Origin: Actinobacteria bacterium UBA5975
Lineage (GTDB): Bacteria; Actinomycetota; Actinomycetes; Nanopelagicales; Nanopelagicaceae
Reading direction: 5' to 3'
Assembly: GCA_002430075.1 (NCBI GenBank)
Contig: DJBN01000110.1
Coordinates: 2,661 to 8,895, forward strand
Length of the DNA stretch: 6,235 nt
A program made the translations under genes and the position numbers. Shown one piece after another: positions 1 to 5,444 of this stretch (positions are counted from its first letter, which is position 1; every line of letters starts with the position of its first letter). The notes under the pieces were generated by a model. That model saw only the letters and a program-made list of their open reading frames with translations, was not told the origin of the DNA and did not search any database.

Positions 1-419
1 CCCTGTGTGCCGATGTAGATCCATGAGCCAGCTGTCATCTGGCCATACATGGTGAGCCCTAAATCTTCCAGTCTGCGAAATTCTGGCCAATTGGCCCAAT
101 CACCGACGAGATTAGAATTGGCAAGTAGTACACGAGGCGCCCATTCGTGAGTGCGAAAAACTCCAACAGGTTTTCCTGATTGCACCAACATTGTTTCATC
201 GTCCTTGAGAAAGGTGAGTGTCTTCACAAGAGCATCAAATGATTCCCAATTGCGAGCGGCCTTACCAGTACCGCCGTAGACAACCAATTTATCGGGATGC
301 TCTGCAACCTCTGGATCGAGATTATTCTGCAACATGCGCAGCGCTGCTTCTTGCCCCCAACCTTGAGCTGTCTTTGTAGTACCGCGAGGCGCTCGTACGG
401 GGCGTGGTCCAGATGTCAT
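1..419 (-). CDS. hutU: Urocanate hydratase (urocanase), N-terminal part
   Basis: Urocanase converts urocanate to 4-imidazolone-5-propionate, the second step of cytosolic histidine degradation, using tightly bound NAD+ as an electrophilic cofactor. Reading the minus strand from the ATG at 419-417 gives 139 uninterrupted residues before the window edge, about a quarter of the usual length of roughly 550. The family signatures are plain: [25 protein letters not shown] block at residues 20-40, [11 protein letters not shown] at 48-58, [17 protein letters not shown] at 90-106, and [15 protein letters not shown] at 125-139. The start is set by the conserved N-terminus and by a -10-like box six bases upstream; no Shine-Dalgarno is visible. 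It is divergent from the HutG-like gene, 48 bp away. The truncation is due to the window only. Identity is near certain from the motifs. Confidence 0.96.
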   Translation of the reverse strand, partial: MTSGPRPVRAPRGTTKTAQGWGQEAALRMLQNNLDPEVAEHPDKLVVYGGTGKAARNWESFDALVKTLTFLKDDETMLVQSGKPVGVFRTHEWAPRVLLANSNLVGDWANWPEFRRLEDLGLTMYGQMTAGSWIYIGTQ

Positions 420-425
420 TTACGC

Positions 426-431
426 ACTATA
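426..431 (-). promoter_or_regulatory. Putative -10 box for leaderless hutU transcript
   Basis: On the minus strand this reads TATAGT, five of six matches to TATAAT. It is followed by six bases (GCGTAA) and then the hutU ATG, so a transcript would begin at or next to the start codon. A -35 candidate 17 bp further upstream (TGGTTA, 454-449) is weak. No purine-rich ribosome site lies in the gap, which supports a leaderless reading. Promoter function is inferred from spacing only. Confidence 0.55.
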
Positions 432-455
432 TATCTGGATGTAGTCAGTAACCAC

Positions 456-461
456 TACCCT
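456..461 (+). promoter_or_regulatory. Putative -10 box for leaderless hutG transcript
   Basis: TACCCT fits the loose actinobacterial TANNNT pattern but only three of six bases of TATAAT. It ends exactly six bases before the ATG at 468. There is no ribosome site between it and the start, and no convincing -35. The same geometry appears for the divergent hutU gene, so the 48-bp gap 420-467 probably holds two back-to-back start-proximal promoters. Weak as a single motif; supported mainly by recurrence at other genes in the window. Confidence 0.4.
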
Positions 462-467
462 TGGTGC

Positions 468-1337
468 ATGATGTTGCCTCACGACCCCTTGTGGCCGCGC
501 TCTAGAACTCTCTTTTCTCATGAAGCGATTTCATCACCCGATGTAGCTCTTGTCGGAGTTCCAGCGCATTCCACCAGTATCAGCCCAACGGCTGCAGATA
601 AGACACCTGCTGCTATTCGCGCCTGTCTGGAACGCTATTCGTTATCTCACTCTGACCCAGCCGTAAATATGAGCAAACTGACAATCCAGGACTGCGGAGA
701 TGTAATTTCTCCAGATATCGATGAGAGCAGAACCATTGCACAGCTACGAGAAATTGCAGAAAAGAGCGGTGCGGTTATTGCCCTAGGTGGCGACAATTCC
801 ATTACCTATGCAGGATTTTCGGCATCTAGCACAACAGGCTTGATCACCTTTGATGCGCATTATGATCTACGAGATGGCATAAATAATGGCTCGCCAGTTC
901 GCAGACTTATAGAAGCAGGGTTAGATGGTAGGAGAGTTGTTCAGATAGGTATTGCCGATTTCTCAAACTCTCCTGAATATGCAGCTCGAGCCAGGGATTA
1001 CGGAATCACTGTGATTCCACGTAGCGCTCTTCGAGCATCAACTCCTGCACAATTATGGCAACAAGCGGTAGCTATTGCAGGAAGTAACATTTATGTTGAT
1101 TTTGATATCGATATCTGCGATCGATCAGTAGCTCCTGCATGCCCGGCGGCAGCTCCCGGGGGAATCACCGCAGATGAGCTACGACAGTTTGCATTCCTTG
1201 CAGGTAGCTCACATGGTGTAAAGGCAATCGATATTACTGAGATTGATGCAACAAAAGATTCTGCGGACGAGCGAACCGTCAGACTTGGTTCCCTCGTCGT
1301 CCTTGAATTCTTGGCTGGATTCTCAACAAGAGCTTGA
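468..1337 (+). CDS. hutG: Formimidoylglutamase-like ureohydrolase (arginase/agmatinase superfamily)
   Basis: Probably hydrolyses N-formimidoyl-L-glutamate to glutamate and formamide, the last step of histidine breakdown, as a cytosolic dimetal (Mn) enzyme. The 289 residues show the superfamily metal motifs in order: GGDNS at 107-111, DAHYD at 129-133, FDIDICD at 212-218 with ligand-type Asp213 and Asp215, and TEIDATKD with Glu258. The block NNGSPVRRLIEAGLDGRRVVQIGI (split around residues 139-162) resembles HutG-like members, not arginase or agmatinase. Asn110 replaces the His of the usual GGDHS motif. Two ATGs in tandem (468 and 471) are possible starts; 468 is chosen because a -10-like box ends six bases before it. 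The reading frame stays open upstream to 297, but that part is antisense to hutU and is not coding. The hutU neighbour across a divergent promoter supports the role. An agmatinase-like activity cannot be excluded. Confidence 0.82.
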   Translation: MMLPHDPLWPRSRTLFSHEAISSPDVALVGVPAHSTSISPTAADKTPAAIRACLERYSLSHSDPAVNMSKLTIQDCGDVISPDIDESRTIAQLREIAEKSGAVIALGGDNSITYAGFSASSTTGLITFDAHYDLRDGINNGSPVRRLIEAGLDGRRVVQIGIADFSNSPEYAARARDYGITVIPRSALRASTPAQLWQQAVAIAGSNIYVDFDIDICDRSVAPACPAAAPGGITADELRQFAFLAGSSHGVKAIDITEIDATKDSADERTVRLGSLVVLEFLAGFSTRA

Positions 1338-1339
1338 AA

Positions 1340-1367
1340 TTGCACCAGCTGTAAATGAGCATAAACT
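1340..1367 (+). promoter_or_regulatory. Putative leaderless promoter of the MpaB-like gene
   Basis: A TTGCAC -35-like element (1340-1345), a 16-bp spacer and a TAAACT -10-like box (1362-1367) are followed by six bases (TCACCC) and the GTG start at 1374. No Shine-Dalgarno is present in the 36-bp gap after hutG. The -10 fits TANNNT; TTGCAC shares the TTG core of TTGACA. This suggests that the gene can be transcribed independently of hutG and as a leaderless mRNA. An in-frame TAA at 1362-1364 rules out any start further upstream. Confidence 0.45.
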
Positions 1368-1373
1368 TCACCC

Positions 1374-2273
1374 GTGCATAAAATCATCAGCGCCTTAGGT
1401 GGAGCGAAAGCAGCTGATGCATTTCGAAAGACAGTATCTGGCGATCCCACGGGGGCTCCTGAATGGTCGAAGCAGATGGCTATTGGAAGCGATGCTGGAC
1501 TCTTTGGGCCCGGCAGCGCTGTATGGGAAGTCCACGGGTGTATCGCAACTCTCGTTGGTGGAATTCGCGCGTTACTAATGCAGGCAGCACATCCAGCTGC
1601 CCTTACAGGAGTTGCAGAACATTCGGCATACGACACAGATCCCTTGGGGCGTTTAGAACGAACAACGCGATGGCTCACAATCACATCATTTGGTTCCACA
1701 GAAGCTATTGCCACAGAAGCTCGGCGAGTAAATCAGATGCACGCACATGTAATAGGAGAGTTTCAGGACCGTGCAGGAAATCACCAACGATATAGCGCTT
1801 CAGATCCGCGATATTTGTTGTGGGTGCATTGTGCATTTACCGATTCATTTCTTCGTGCACATCAAGCACTTGGCTATCCTATGACCCAAAGTGCTGATTC
1901 CTATGTTGAACAATGGCTTAAAAGCGCCATGCCATTGGGGCTACTTGACGGCCCACGGTCTCAGAGTGAATTGAGTCAGACCATTTCAAGCTTTGCGCGA
2001 GATGAAATTGTGCAAATATCCCTCACGCCACCGATTGTTGGATTTATTTTGAAACCACCATTTGGTCCAGGAGGGTTACTTTTCTACCGAATTCTGACCA
2101 ATGCTGCGATTGCAACTATTGATGAGCCCTTCTTATCGATACTTGGACTTAAAAAACGTTCAAAGAATTGGTTGCGTGCCAGTCGGATATTGCTCAATCT
2201 GCTCTCATACATTTTAGGACCCGAATCACCTAGTCAGAAGATTGCACGAGCCAGAATAGAGGCCGTACAGTGA
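1374..2273 (+). CDS. MpaB/DUF2236-family oxygenase-like protein
   Basis: This 299-residue protein belongs to the family now named after the ER-bound oxygenase MpaB and latex-clearing rubber oxygenases (DUF2236), haem-type folds whose bacterial members are mostly uncharacterised; the substrate here is unknown. Visible signatures: SDAGLFGPGSAVWEVHG at 39-55, GGIRALLMQAAHPAALTGV at 62-80 (His73), DPLGRLERTTRW at 89-100, a FGSTEAI block at 106-112, NQMHAHV with His123 and His125, DPRYLLWVHCAF at 144-155 with His152. These His residues are candidate haem ligands by family analogy. No signal peptide is seen; a hydrophobic stretch at about 219-240 may be buried core. The start is GTG, because an in-frame TAA lies 12 bases upstream; a later ATG (residue 35) is possible but would trim the region before the motif. 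It lies 36 bp after hutG and 4 bp before the HIT gene. Nothing in it suggests histidine metabolism. Confidence 0.85.
   Translation: MHKIISALGGAKAADAFRKTVSGDPTGAPEWSKQMAIGSDAGLFGPGSAVWEVHGCIATLVGGIRALLMQAAHPAALTGVAEHSAYDTDPLGRLERTTRWLTITSFGSTEAIATEARRVNQMHAHVIGEFQDRAGNHQRYSASDPRYLLWVHCAFTDSFLRAHQALGYPMTQSADSYVEQWLKSAMPLGLLDGPRSQSELSQTISSFARDEIVQISLTPPIVGFILKPPFGPGGLLFYRILTNAAIATIDEPFLSILGLKKRSKNWLRASRILLNLLSYILGPESPSQKIARARIEAVQ
2242..2271 (+). promoter_or_regulatory. Putative promoter of the HIT gene inside the upstream coding end
   Basis: TTGCAC (2242-2247), an 18-bp spacer and TACAGT (2266-2271) precede the HIT start codon by exactly six bases. The last T of the -10-like box is the first base of the TGA stop of the MpaB-like gene. 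TACAGT matches four of six bases of TATAAT and fits TANNNT. The -35-like hexamer is identical to that before the MpaB-like gene. The only purine-rich site, AGAGG at 2258-2262, is 15 bases from the start and too far to be a normal ribosome site. Confidence 0.42.
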
Positions 2274-2277
2274 TGCC

Positions 2278-2682
2278 ATGTCAGAGTGCATCTTTTGTAA
2301 GATTGTAGAGGGCTCGATTCCTTCACATAAAGTATTTGAAGATGCGCACACCTATGCATTTCTCGATATCTTTCCTGCAAATCGCGGACATACGCTGGTG
2401 ATTCCGAAGAAACATTGTAAAGATATCTTTGAGGCAGATCACGCCACATATTCGGCGGTAGCGGGAACAGCTAAGGCTGTAGCTGAACTATTGAATAGTA
2501 AATTGGAGCCAGAGGGCGTCACTATTTTTCAAATGAATAGAGAGGCTGGCTGGCAGAGCGTCTTTCATCTGCATATGCATGTCATCCCGCGCTGGAACCA
2601 AGATCAATTGCACAAACCATGGGATATCGCGGCCGCAACCGATTCTGATCTTTCCCAAGTCATGGAACAGCTTGCGAAATAG
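2278..2682 (+). CDS. HIT-family (HINT-type) nucleotide hydrolase/transferase
   Basis: A 134-residue histidine-triad protein, normal length for the family. HIT proteins hydrolyse nucleoside phosphoramidates, AMP-lysine adducts or dinucleoside polyphosphates in the cytosol; the true substrate is not evident. The catalytic triad motif HLHMHVIPR is at 97-105, with His97, His99 and His101; by family analogy the histidine nearest the AMP phosphate (His99) is the nucleophile. CIFCKI at 4-9 gives Cys4 and Cys7, and His46 in PKKHCKDIF lies where zinc-bearing bacterial HIT proteins have a ligand, so a structural zinc is likely. DIFPANRGHTLVIPK at 30-44 is also typical. It begins 4 bp after the MpaB-like gene and ends 14 bp before the flavoenzyme. 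Its link to the surrounding catabolic genes is unclear; it may simply be a passenger housekeeping gene. Confidence 0.93.
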   Translation: MSECIFCKIVEGSIPSHKVFEDAHTYAFLDIFPANRGHTLVIPKKHCKDIFEADHATYSAVAGTAKAVAELLNSKLEPEGVTIFQMNREAGWQSVFHLHMHVIPRWNQDQLHKPWDIAAATDSDLSQVMEQLAK

Positions 2683-2686
2683 AGGA
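2681..2686 (+). promoter_or_regulatory. Ribosome binding site of the DAO-type flavoenzyme
   Basis: AGAGGA overlaps the TAG stop of the HIT gene and stands ten bases before the ATG at 2697. This is a good Shine-Dalgarno match, and no TANNNT box lies at leaderless spacing. It suggests translation from a longer mRNA, probably read through from upstream. Confidence 0.65.
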
Positions 2687-2696
2687 CAATTTCTTC

Positions 2697-3839
2697 ATGC
2701 ATAATCCCGACGCAATCGTCATAGGAGCAGGGATTGTTGGTGCATGCAGCGCTCTATCGCTTACAAATGCAGGACTACGAGTCTTAGTCATTGATCGCGG
2801 ATCTGTCTCAAGTGGGACCACTGGCGCTGGGGAAGGAAATATTCTCGTCTCAGATAAAAATCCTGGCCCGGAGCTTGTGCTTGGTCTTCGTTCTCGAGAC
2901 CTATGGTTTGAATTGCAAGAAGATGTGGGAGATAGCTTTGAACTTGAAGCAAAAGGCGGGTTAGTCGTCGCTCGAGCGGATGATTCTCAATTAATGGCAC
3001 TTGCCAATGTCCAAGAACAACAGGGCGTTGCGATATTGAAAGCAGATCATGCACAGCTTCATCAACTGGAACCGTATCTGCACCCAGATATTTCTTCAGG
3101 AGTTTTCTATCCCCAAGATTCACAGTGCCAGCCCATGCTGGCTGCAGCACATATTCTGCGGGCGGTGATTAAACGTGGTGGTTCTTTTGTATCGCAAGCA
3201 CAAGTCACCAAGATTCAAACTAGTGGCTCACGTGTTACCGGAGTCGAGACCACCCAGGGAAATTTCTCGTCACCAATCATTATTAATGCCACGGGTACAT
3301 GGGCCGGTGAAATCGCGCGACTTGCTGGTTCCTCTCTTCCTATTTCGCCACGACGTGGATTTATCTTGGTCACTGAACCTGCTCCGCAGTATATATTTCA
3401 TAAAGTCTATGATTCAGATTATGTGGCTAATGTGGCAAGCAGCGATGCAGATCTACAGACAAGTACTGTTGTTGAAGGCACCAGAAGTGGAACAATTCTT
3501 ATTGGCGCCAGCCGCGAACGCGTAGGTTTCGATGGAGAAATGAACTATGCAATTCTTCGCACGTTAGCTGCGCAAGCCACCTCCCTCTTTCCTGTTCTGC
3601 GCGATGTTCAGTTGCTGCGTGCTTATCGTGGATTTCGGCCATACACACCTGATCACCTGCCAGTTATTGGTGAAGATGCGCACATTGGTGGACTCTGGCA
3701 TTCGGCAGGGCACGAAGGAGCAGGTATCGGTTTAGCCCCAGGGTCTGCCTCCCTTATTACTGATGCAATTATTGGTAGAGACAGTTTTATGGATTACTCA
3801 CCTTTTAGCCATGCGCGTTTTGCCAAGGTTGGCGTATGA
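2697..3839 (+). CDS. FAD-dependent DAO-family oxidoreductase, likely catalytic (beta) subunit of D-hydroxyproline dehydrogenase
   Basis: Probably oxidises the C-N bond of an imino or amino acid, most likely cis-4-hydroxy-D-proline to 1-pyrroline-4-hydroxy-2-carboxylate. The 380-residue protein opens with a Rossmann FAD site, IVIGAGIVGACSA at 7-19, ending in the ribose-binding acidic residue of VLVIDRG at 29-35. GTTGAGEGNILVSDK (40-54), INATGTWAGEIARLAG (196-211), SPRRGFILVTE (217-227), RAYRGFRPYTPDHLPVIG (308-325) and GHEGAGIGLAPG (338-349) are typical of HcnC/opine oxidase B/hydroxyproline dehydrogenase beta subunits. Its stop overlaps the start of the [2Fe-2S] subunit by 4 bp (ATGA), so the two are translationally coupled. 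Substrate is inferred from the following partner subunits and the DHDPS-family gene; opine, glycine or proline oxidation are alternatives that the sequence does not exclude. Confidence 0.85.
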   Translation: MHNPDAIVIGAGIVGACSALSLTNAGLRVLVIDRGSVSSGTTGAGEGNILVSDKNPGPELVLGLRSRDLWFELQEDVGDSFELEAKGGLVVARADDSQLMALANVQEQQGVAILKADHAQLHQLEPYLHPDISSGVFYPQDSQCQPMLAAAHILRAVIKRGGSFVSQAQVTKIQTSGSRVTGVETTQGNFSSPIIINATGTWAGEIARLAGSSLPISPRRGFILVTEPAPQYIFHKVYDSDYVANVASSDADLQTSTVVEGTRSGTILIGASRERVGFDGEMNYAILRTLAAQATSLFPVLRDVQLLRAYRGFRPYTPDHLPVIGEDAHIGGLWHSAGHEGAGIGLAPGSASLITDAIIGRDSFMDYSPFSHARFAKVGV

Positions 3840-4087
3840 GCTCAGTAATTGAATTCACCTTCGATGACAAGGAGTTAACGGGTGAGAAAGGTCAGAGTAT
3901 TGCAGCAGTCTTGATCTCTCTCGGAACTCCAATTGTGCGCCTCACCCGATTCGAAAAGCAGCCACGTTCCATTTTCTGTGGAATCGGAATCTGTTTTGAT
4001 TGCGTAGTTATCGTCGATGGTGTCGCCAATCAGCGCGCCTGTTTGACGCAGATTCGCCAAGGCATGAGCGTCAGGAGTCAGCCATGA
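3836..4087 (+). CDS. Small [2Fe-2S] ferredoxin-like subunit (HcnA-type, gamma) of amino-acid dehydrogenase
   Basis: An 83-residue protein of the ferredoxin-like fold found as the small subunit of HcnABC-type dehydrogenases. It should carry a plant-type [2Fe-2S] cluster: Cys48, Cys53 and Cys56 in FCGIGICFDCVV and Cys69 in RACL, a C-x4-C-x2-C-x12-C pattern. ELTGEKGQSIAAVLI at 13-27 is the usual beta-grasp lead-in. Its role is to pass electrons from the flavin subunit inside the complex. The start overlaps the previous stop by 4 bp, with a weak AAGG (3825-3828) seven bases upstream, and its TGA overlaps the next ATG in the same ATGA manner. This is the normal size for such a stand-alone subunit. 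The function as a complex subunit is inferred from gene order. Confidence 0.85.
   Translation: MSSVIEFTFDDKELTGEKGQSIAAVLISLGTPIVRLTRFEKQPRSIFCGIGICFDCVVIVDGVANQRACLTQIRQGMSVRSQP
4073..4077 (+). promoter_or_regulatory. Ribosome binding site of the alpha-subunit flavoprotein
   Basis: AGGAG, six bases before the ATG at 4084, is a strong Shine-Dalgarno inside the end of the [2Fe-2S] gene. It settles the start at 4084, which also gives a canonical flavoprotein N-terminus, against an in-frame reading open back to 4000. Confidence 0.75.
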
Positions 4088-5427
4088 TTGCAATCATTGG
4101 TGCAGGTCCTGCTGGTCTTGCTGCAGCAGTTGCTGCGGCGCGAAGTGGAGCTGAAGTAGCGCTCTTTGATGCATCTACCAATTTCGGTGGGCAATATTGG
4201 CGCCATCGCACCGACGTTGCGGGTTATAAAGCAGAGCGCGCACAGAAGTATTTTGACGCGGTAATTAGCTCGCCCAACATCACCTTCATCTCAGAGGCAC
4301 AGGTATGGAGTGCAGAGCGCAGAGATGGGCTAATCCAGATTAATTATCTGCAAGGGGGTGCGGAGAGCTTCTTAACTGTTGAAAAGGTAATCCTTGCAAC
4401 TGGTGCTCATGACCGGACTCTTCCATTTCCTGGTTGGGATTACCCGGGTTCTATGACACCTGGCGCAGCACAAGCTCTCTATAAGGGACATGGTGTGGTC
4501 GCTGGCAAGCGAATTCTCATCGCTGGAAGCGGACCATTTCTTCTGCCCGTTGCAACAGGCTTAGCTGAAGCTGGAGCGCACGTTGTTGGGCTCCTTGAAG
4601 CTAATTCGCCTCTGCGGTGGGCGCGATCGCCGATAGCTCTACTGCGAAATCCTCTCAAATTCTTTGAGCTCATTTACTATCTTCGATTACTTCGTCGATA
4701 TTCACTCAAACCCCAGTTCGGCGCAGCGGTAGTTGGTTATGAAAATGGTGTGGCCCAGATTGCGCGAGTCGGTAGCTCTTTGCGGGCCAAAGGAGTTGAT
4801 CGGAGAGAGATTGCGTGCGATGTAGTTGCAGTTGGGTGGGGATTTCAACCTGATGTATCCCTAGGGGGAATTCTTGGATGTGTAGAGAAAGTCGATAGAG
4901 ATGGAACTGTTATTTTTCAGGTTGATAGTAGCCAATTAAGCAGCCAAGCAAATATCTGGATCGCAGGGGAGGCAACTGGGATAGGAGGGGCGGATCTTTC
5001 AATCACAGAAGGAGAAATCGCAGGACTTGCCGCATCTGGCAGCGAAATTCCTAAGAAACTTCTTCGTAAGCGTTCTGCGCAACACGCATTTGCGCGAGCT
5101 CTGCAGAAGAGCTATCCCGTTGGTGATGGTTGGAAGGAATGGATTACACCTGAGACTACTATCTGTCGATGTGAAGAAGTTTCACACTCTGCAATCCTGG
5201 ATTCAATTCACGAACTCGGTGCCGAAGACTCTCGCACAGCTAAGCTACTTACACGTGCCGGTATGGGGCTCTGTCAAGGTCGCATCTGTTCTCGTAACGT
5301 TGCGGAAATTATTGCAGGTGCCAGGAAATGTGAGGTCTCACCTTCTGAACGTATTGCAGCGAGCAATCGTCCACTGGCAGCACCGATTTCACTTGGAGTT
5401 TTAGCCGATGGCGAAAGTCTGAATTAA
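4084..5427 (+). CDS. NAD(P)/FAD-dependent oxidoreductase with C-terminal Fe-S domain (HcnB-type alpha subunit)
   Basis: A 447-residue disulfide-reductase-type flavoprotein. The first dinucleotide site is IIGAGPAGLAAA at 4-15, then the FAD-site motif FGGQYW at 34-39, ILATGAHDRTLPFPGW at 103-118, a second Rossmann site LIAGSGPFLLPVA at 145-157, and IWIAGEATGIGGA at 291-303, where FAD is bound near the C-terminal half. The tail has CRC (Cys361, Cys363) and GMGLCQGRIC (Cys397, Cys402), a BFD-like [2Fe-2S] domain of HcnB/opine oxidase A/hydroxyproline dehydrogenase alpha subunits. The most likely role is a second redox subunit of a heterotrimer with the two preceding genes, with electrons leaving to the respiratory chain or another acceptor. 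The start at 4084 is favoured by a Shine-Dalgarno and the N-terminus. The Ala/Gly-rich and lysine-rich linker at about 311-330 separates the flavin core from the Fe-S domain. Whether it takes NAD(P)H is not shown by the sequence. Confidence 0.85.
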   Translation: MIAIIGAGPAGLAAAVAAARSGAEVALFDASTNFGGQYWRHRTDVAGYKAERAQKYFDAVISSPNITFISEAQVWSAERRDGLIQINYLQGGAESFLTVEKVILATGAHDRTLPFPGWDYPGSMTPGAAQALYKGHGVVAGKRILIAGSGPFLLPVATGLAEAGAHVVGLLEANSPLRWARSPIALLRNPLKFFELIYYLRLLRRYSLKPQFGAAVVGYENGVAQIARVGSSLRAKGVDRREIACDVVAVGWGFQPDVSLGGILGCVEKVDRDGTVIFQVDSSQLSSQANIWIAGEATGIGGADLSITEGEIAGLAASGSEIPKKLLRKRSAQHAFARALQKSYPVGDGWKEWITPETTICRCEEVSHSAILDSIHELGAEDSRTAKLLTRAGMGLCQGRICSRNVAEIIAGARKCEVSPSERIAASNRPLAAPISLGVLADGESLN

Positions 5428-5431
5428 CAGA

Positions 5432-5437
5432 TATCTT
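5432..5437 (+). promoter_or_regulatory. Putative -10 box for the DHDPS-family gene
   Basis: TATCTT fits TANNNT and four of six bases of TATAAT. It ends seven bases before the ATG at 5445 in the 17-bp gap after the flavoprotein. No Shine-Dalgarno is visible there. A -35 at the right distance (TGGCGA, 5409-5414) is weak. A leaderless start is proposed from the same spacing seen at four other starts; readthrough from the operon would give this gene no ribosome site, so it may depend on its own promoter. Confidence 0.4.
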
Positions 5438-5444
5438 GTCCCTC

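Noticed and set aside
428..434. TATATAT as a palindromic operator of a GntR/HutC-type repressor.
   Set aside because: It is short and AT-rich without the flanking symmetric bases of known HutC sites; it is better explained as part of the hutU -10 region.
297..467. Upstream extension of the hutG reading frame to an ATG at 297.
   Set aside because: It would run antisense across the conserved N-terminus of hutU, its translation has no ureohydrolase-like sequence, and the ATG at 468 gives a normal length with a well-spaced -10-like box.
1091..1714. Long open frame of 207 codons on the minus strand across hutG and the MpaB-like gene.
   Set aside because: It spans two strongly recognised genes on the other strand, the translation shows no known motif, and no ribosome site or promoter precedes it.
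1463..1795. Open frame of 110 codons on the plus strand within the MpaB-like gene.
   Set aside because: It is out of frame with clear DUF2236 motifs and its translation looks like shadow sequence rich in Arg, Ser and Cys.
2788..3150. Minus-strand open frame of 120 codons within the DAO-type gene.
   Set aside because: It lies opposite the well-conserved FAD-binding region and has no supporting motif.
3175..3525. Plus-strand open frame of 116 codons within the DAO-type gene.
   Set aside because: Out of frame with the conserved flavoenzyme; translation is low-complexity and without motifs.
4000..4083. Upstream extension of the alpha-subunit flavoprotein.
   Set aside because: The ATG at 4084 is preceded by AGGAG at six bases and starts directly at the Rossmann fold; the extension would overlap the whole C-terminal half of the [2Fe-2S] gene.
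5027..5404. Plus-strand open frame of 125 codons in the end of the flavoprotein gene.
   Set aside because: It overlaps the cysteine-rich Fe-S domain in another frame and shows no family motif.
2697..5427. Trio as a hydrogen cyanide synthase (hcnABC).
   Set aside because: The subunit types match, but the gene order differs from hcnABC and a DHDPS-family gene follows, which fits imino-acid catabolism better. It cannot be fully excluded by sequence alone.
5428..5444. Intrinsic terminator between the flavoprotein and the DHDPS-family gene.
   Set aside because: The 17-bp gap has no stable stem or T-run, so read-through cannot be ruled out.
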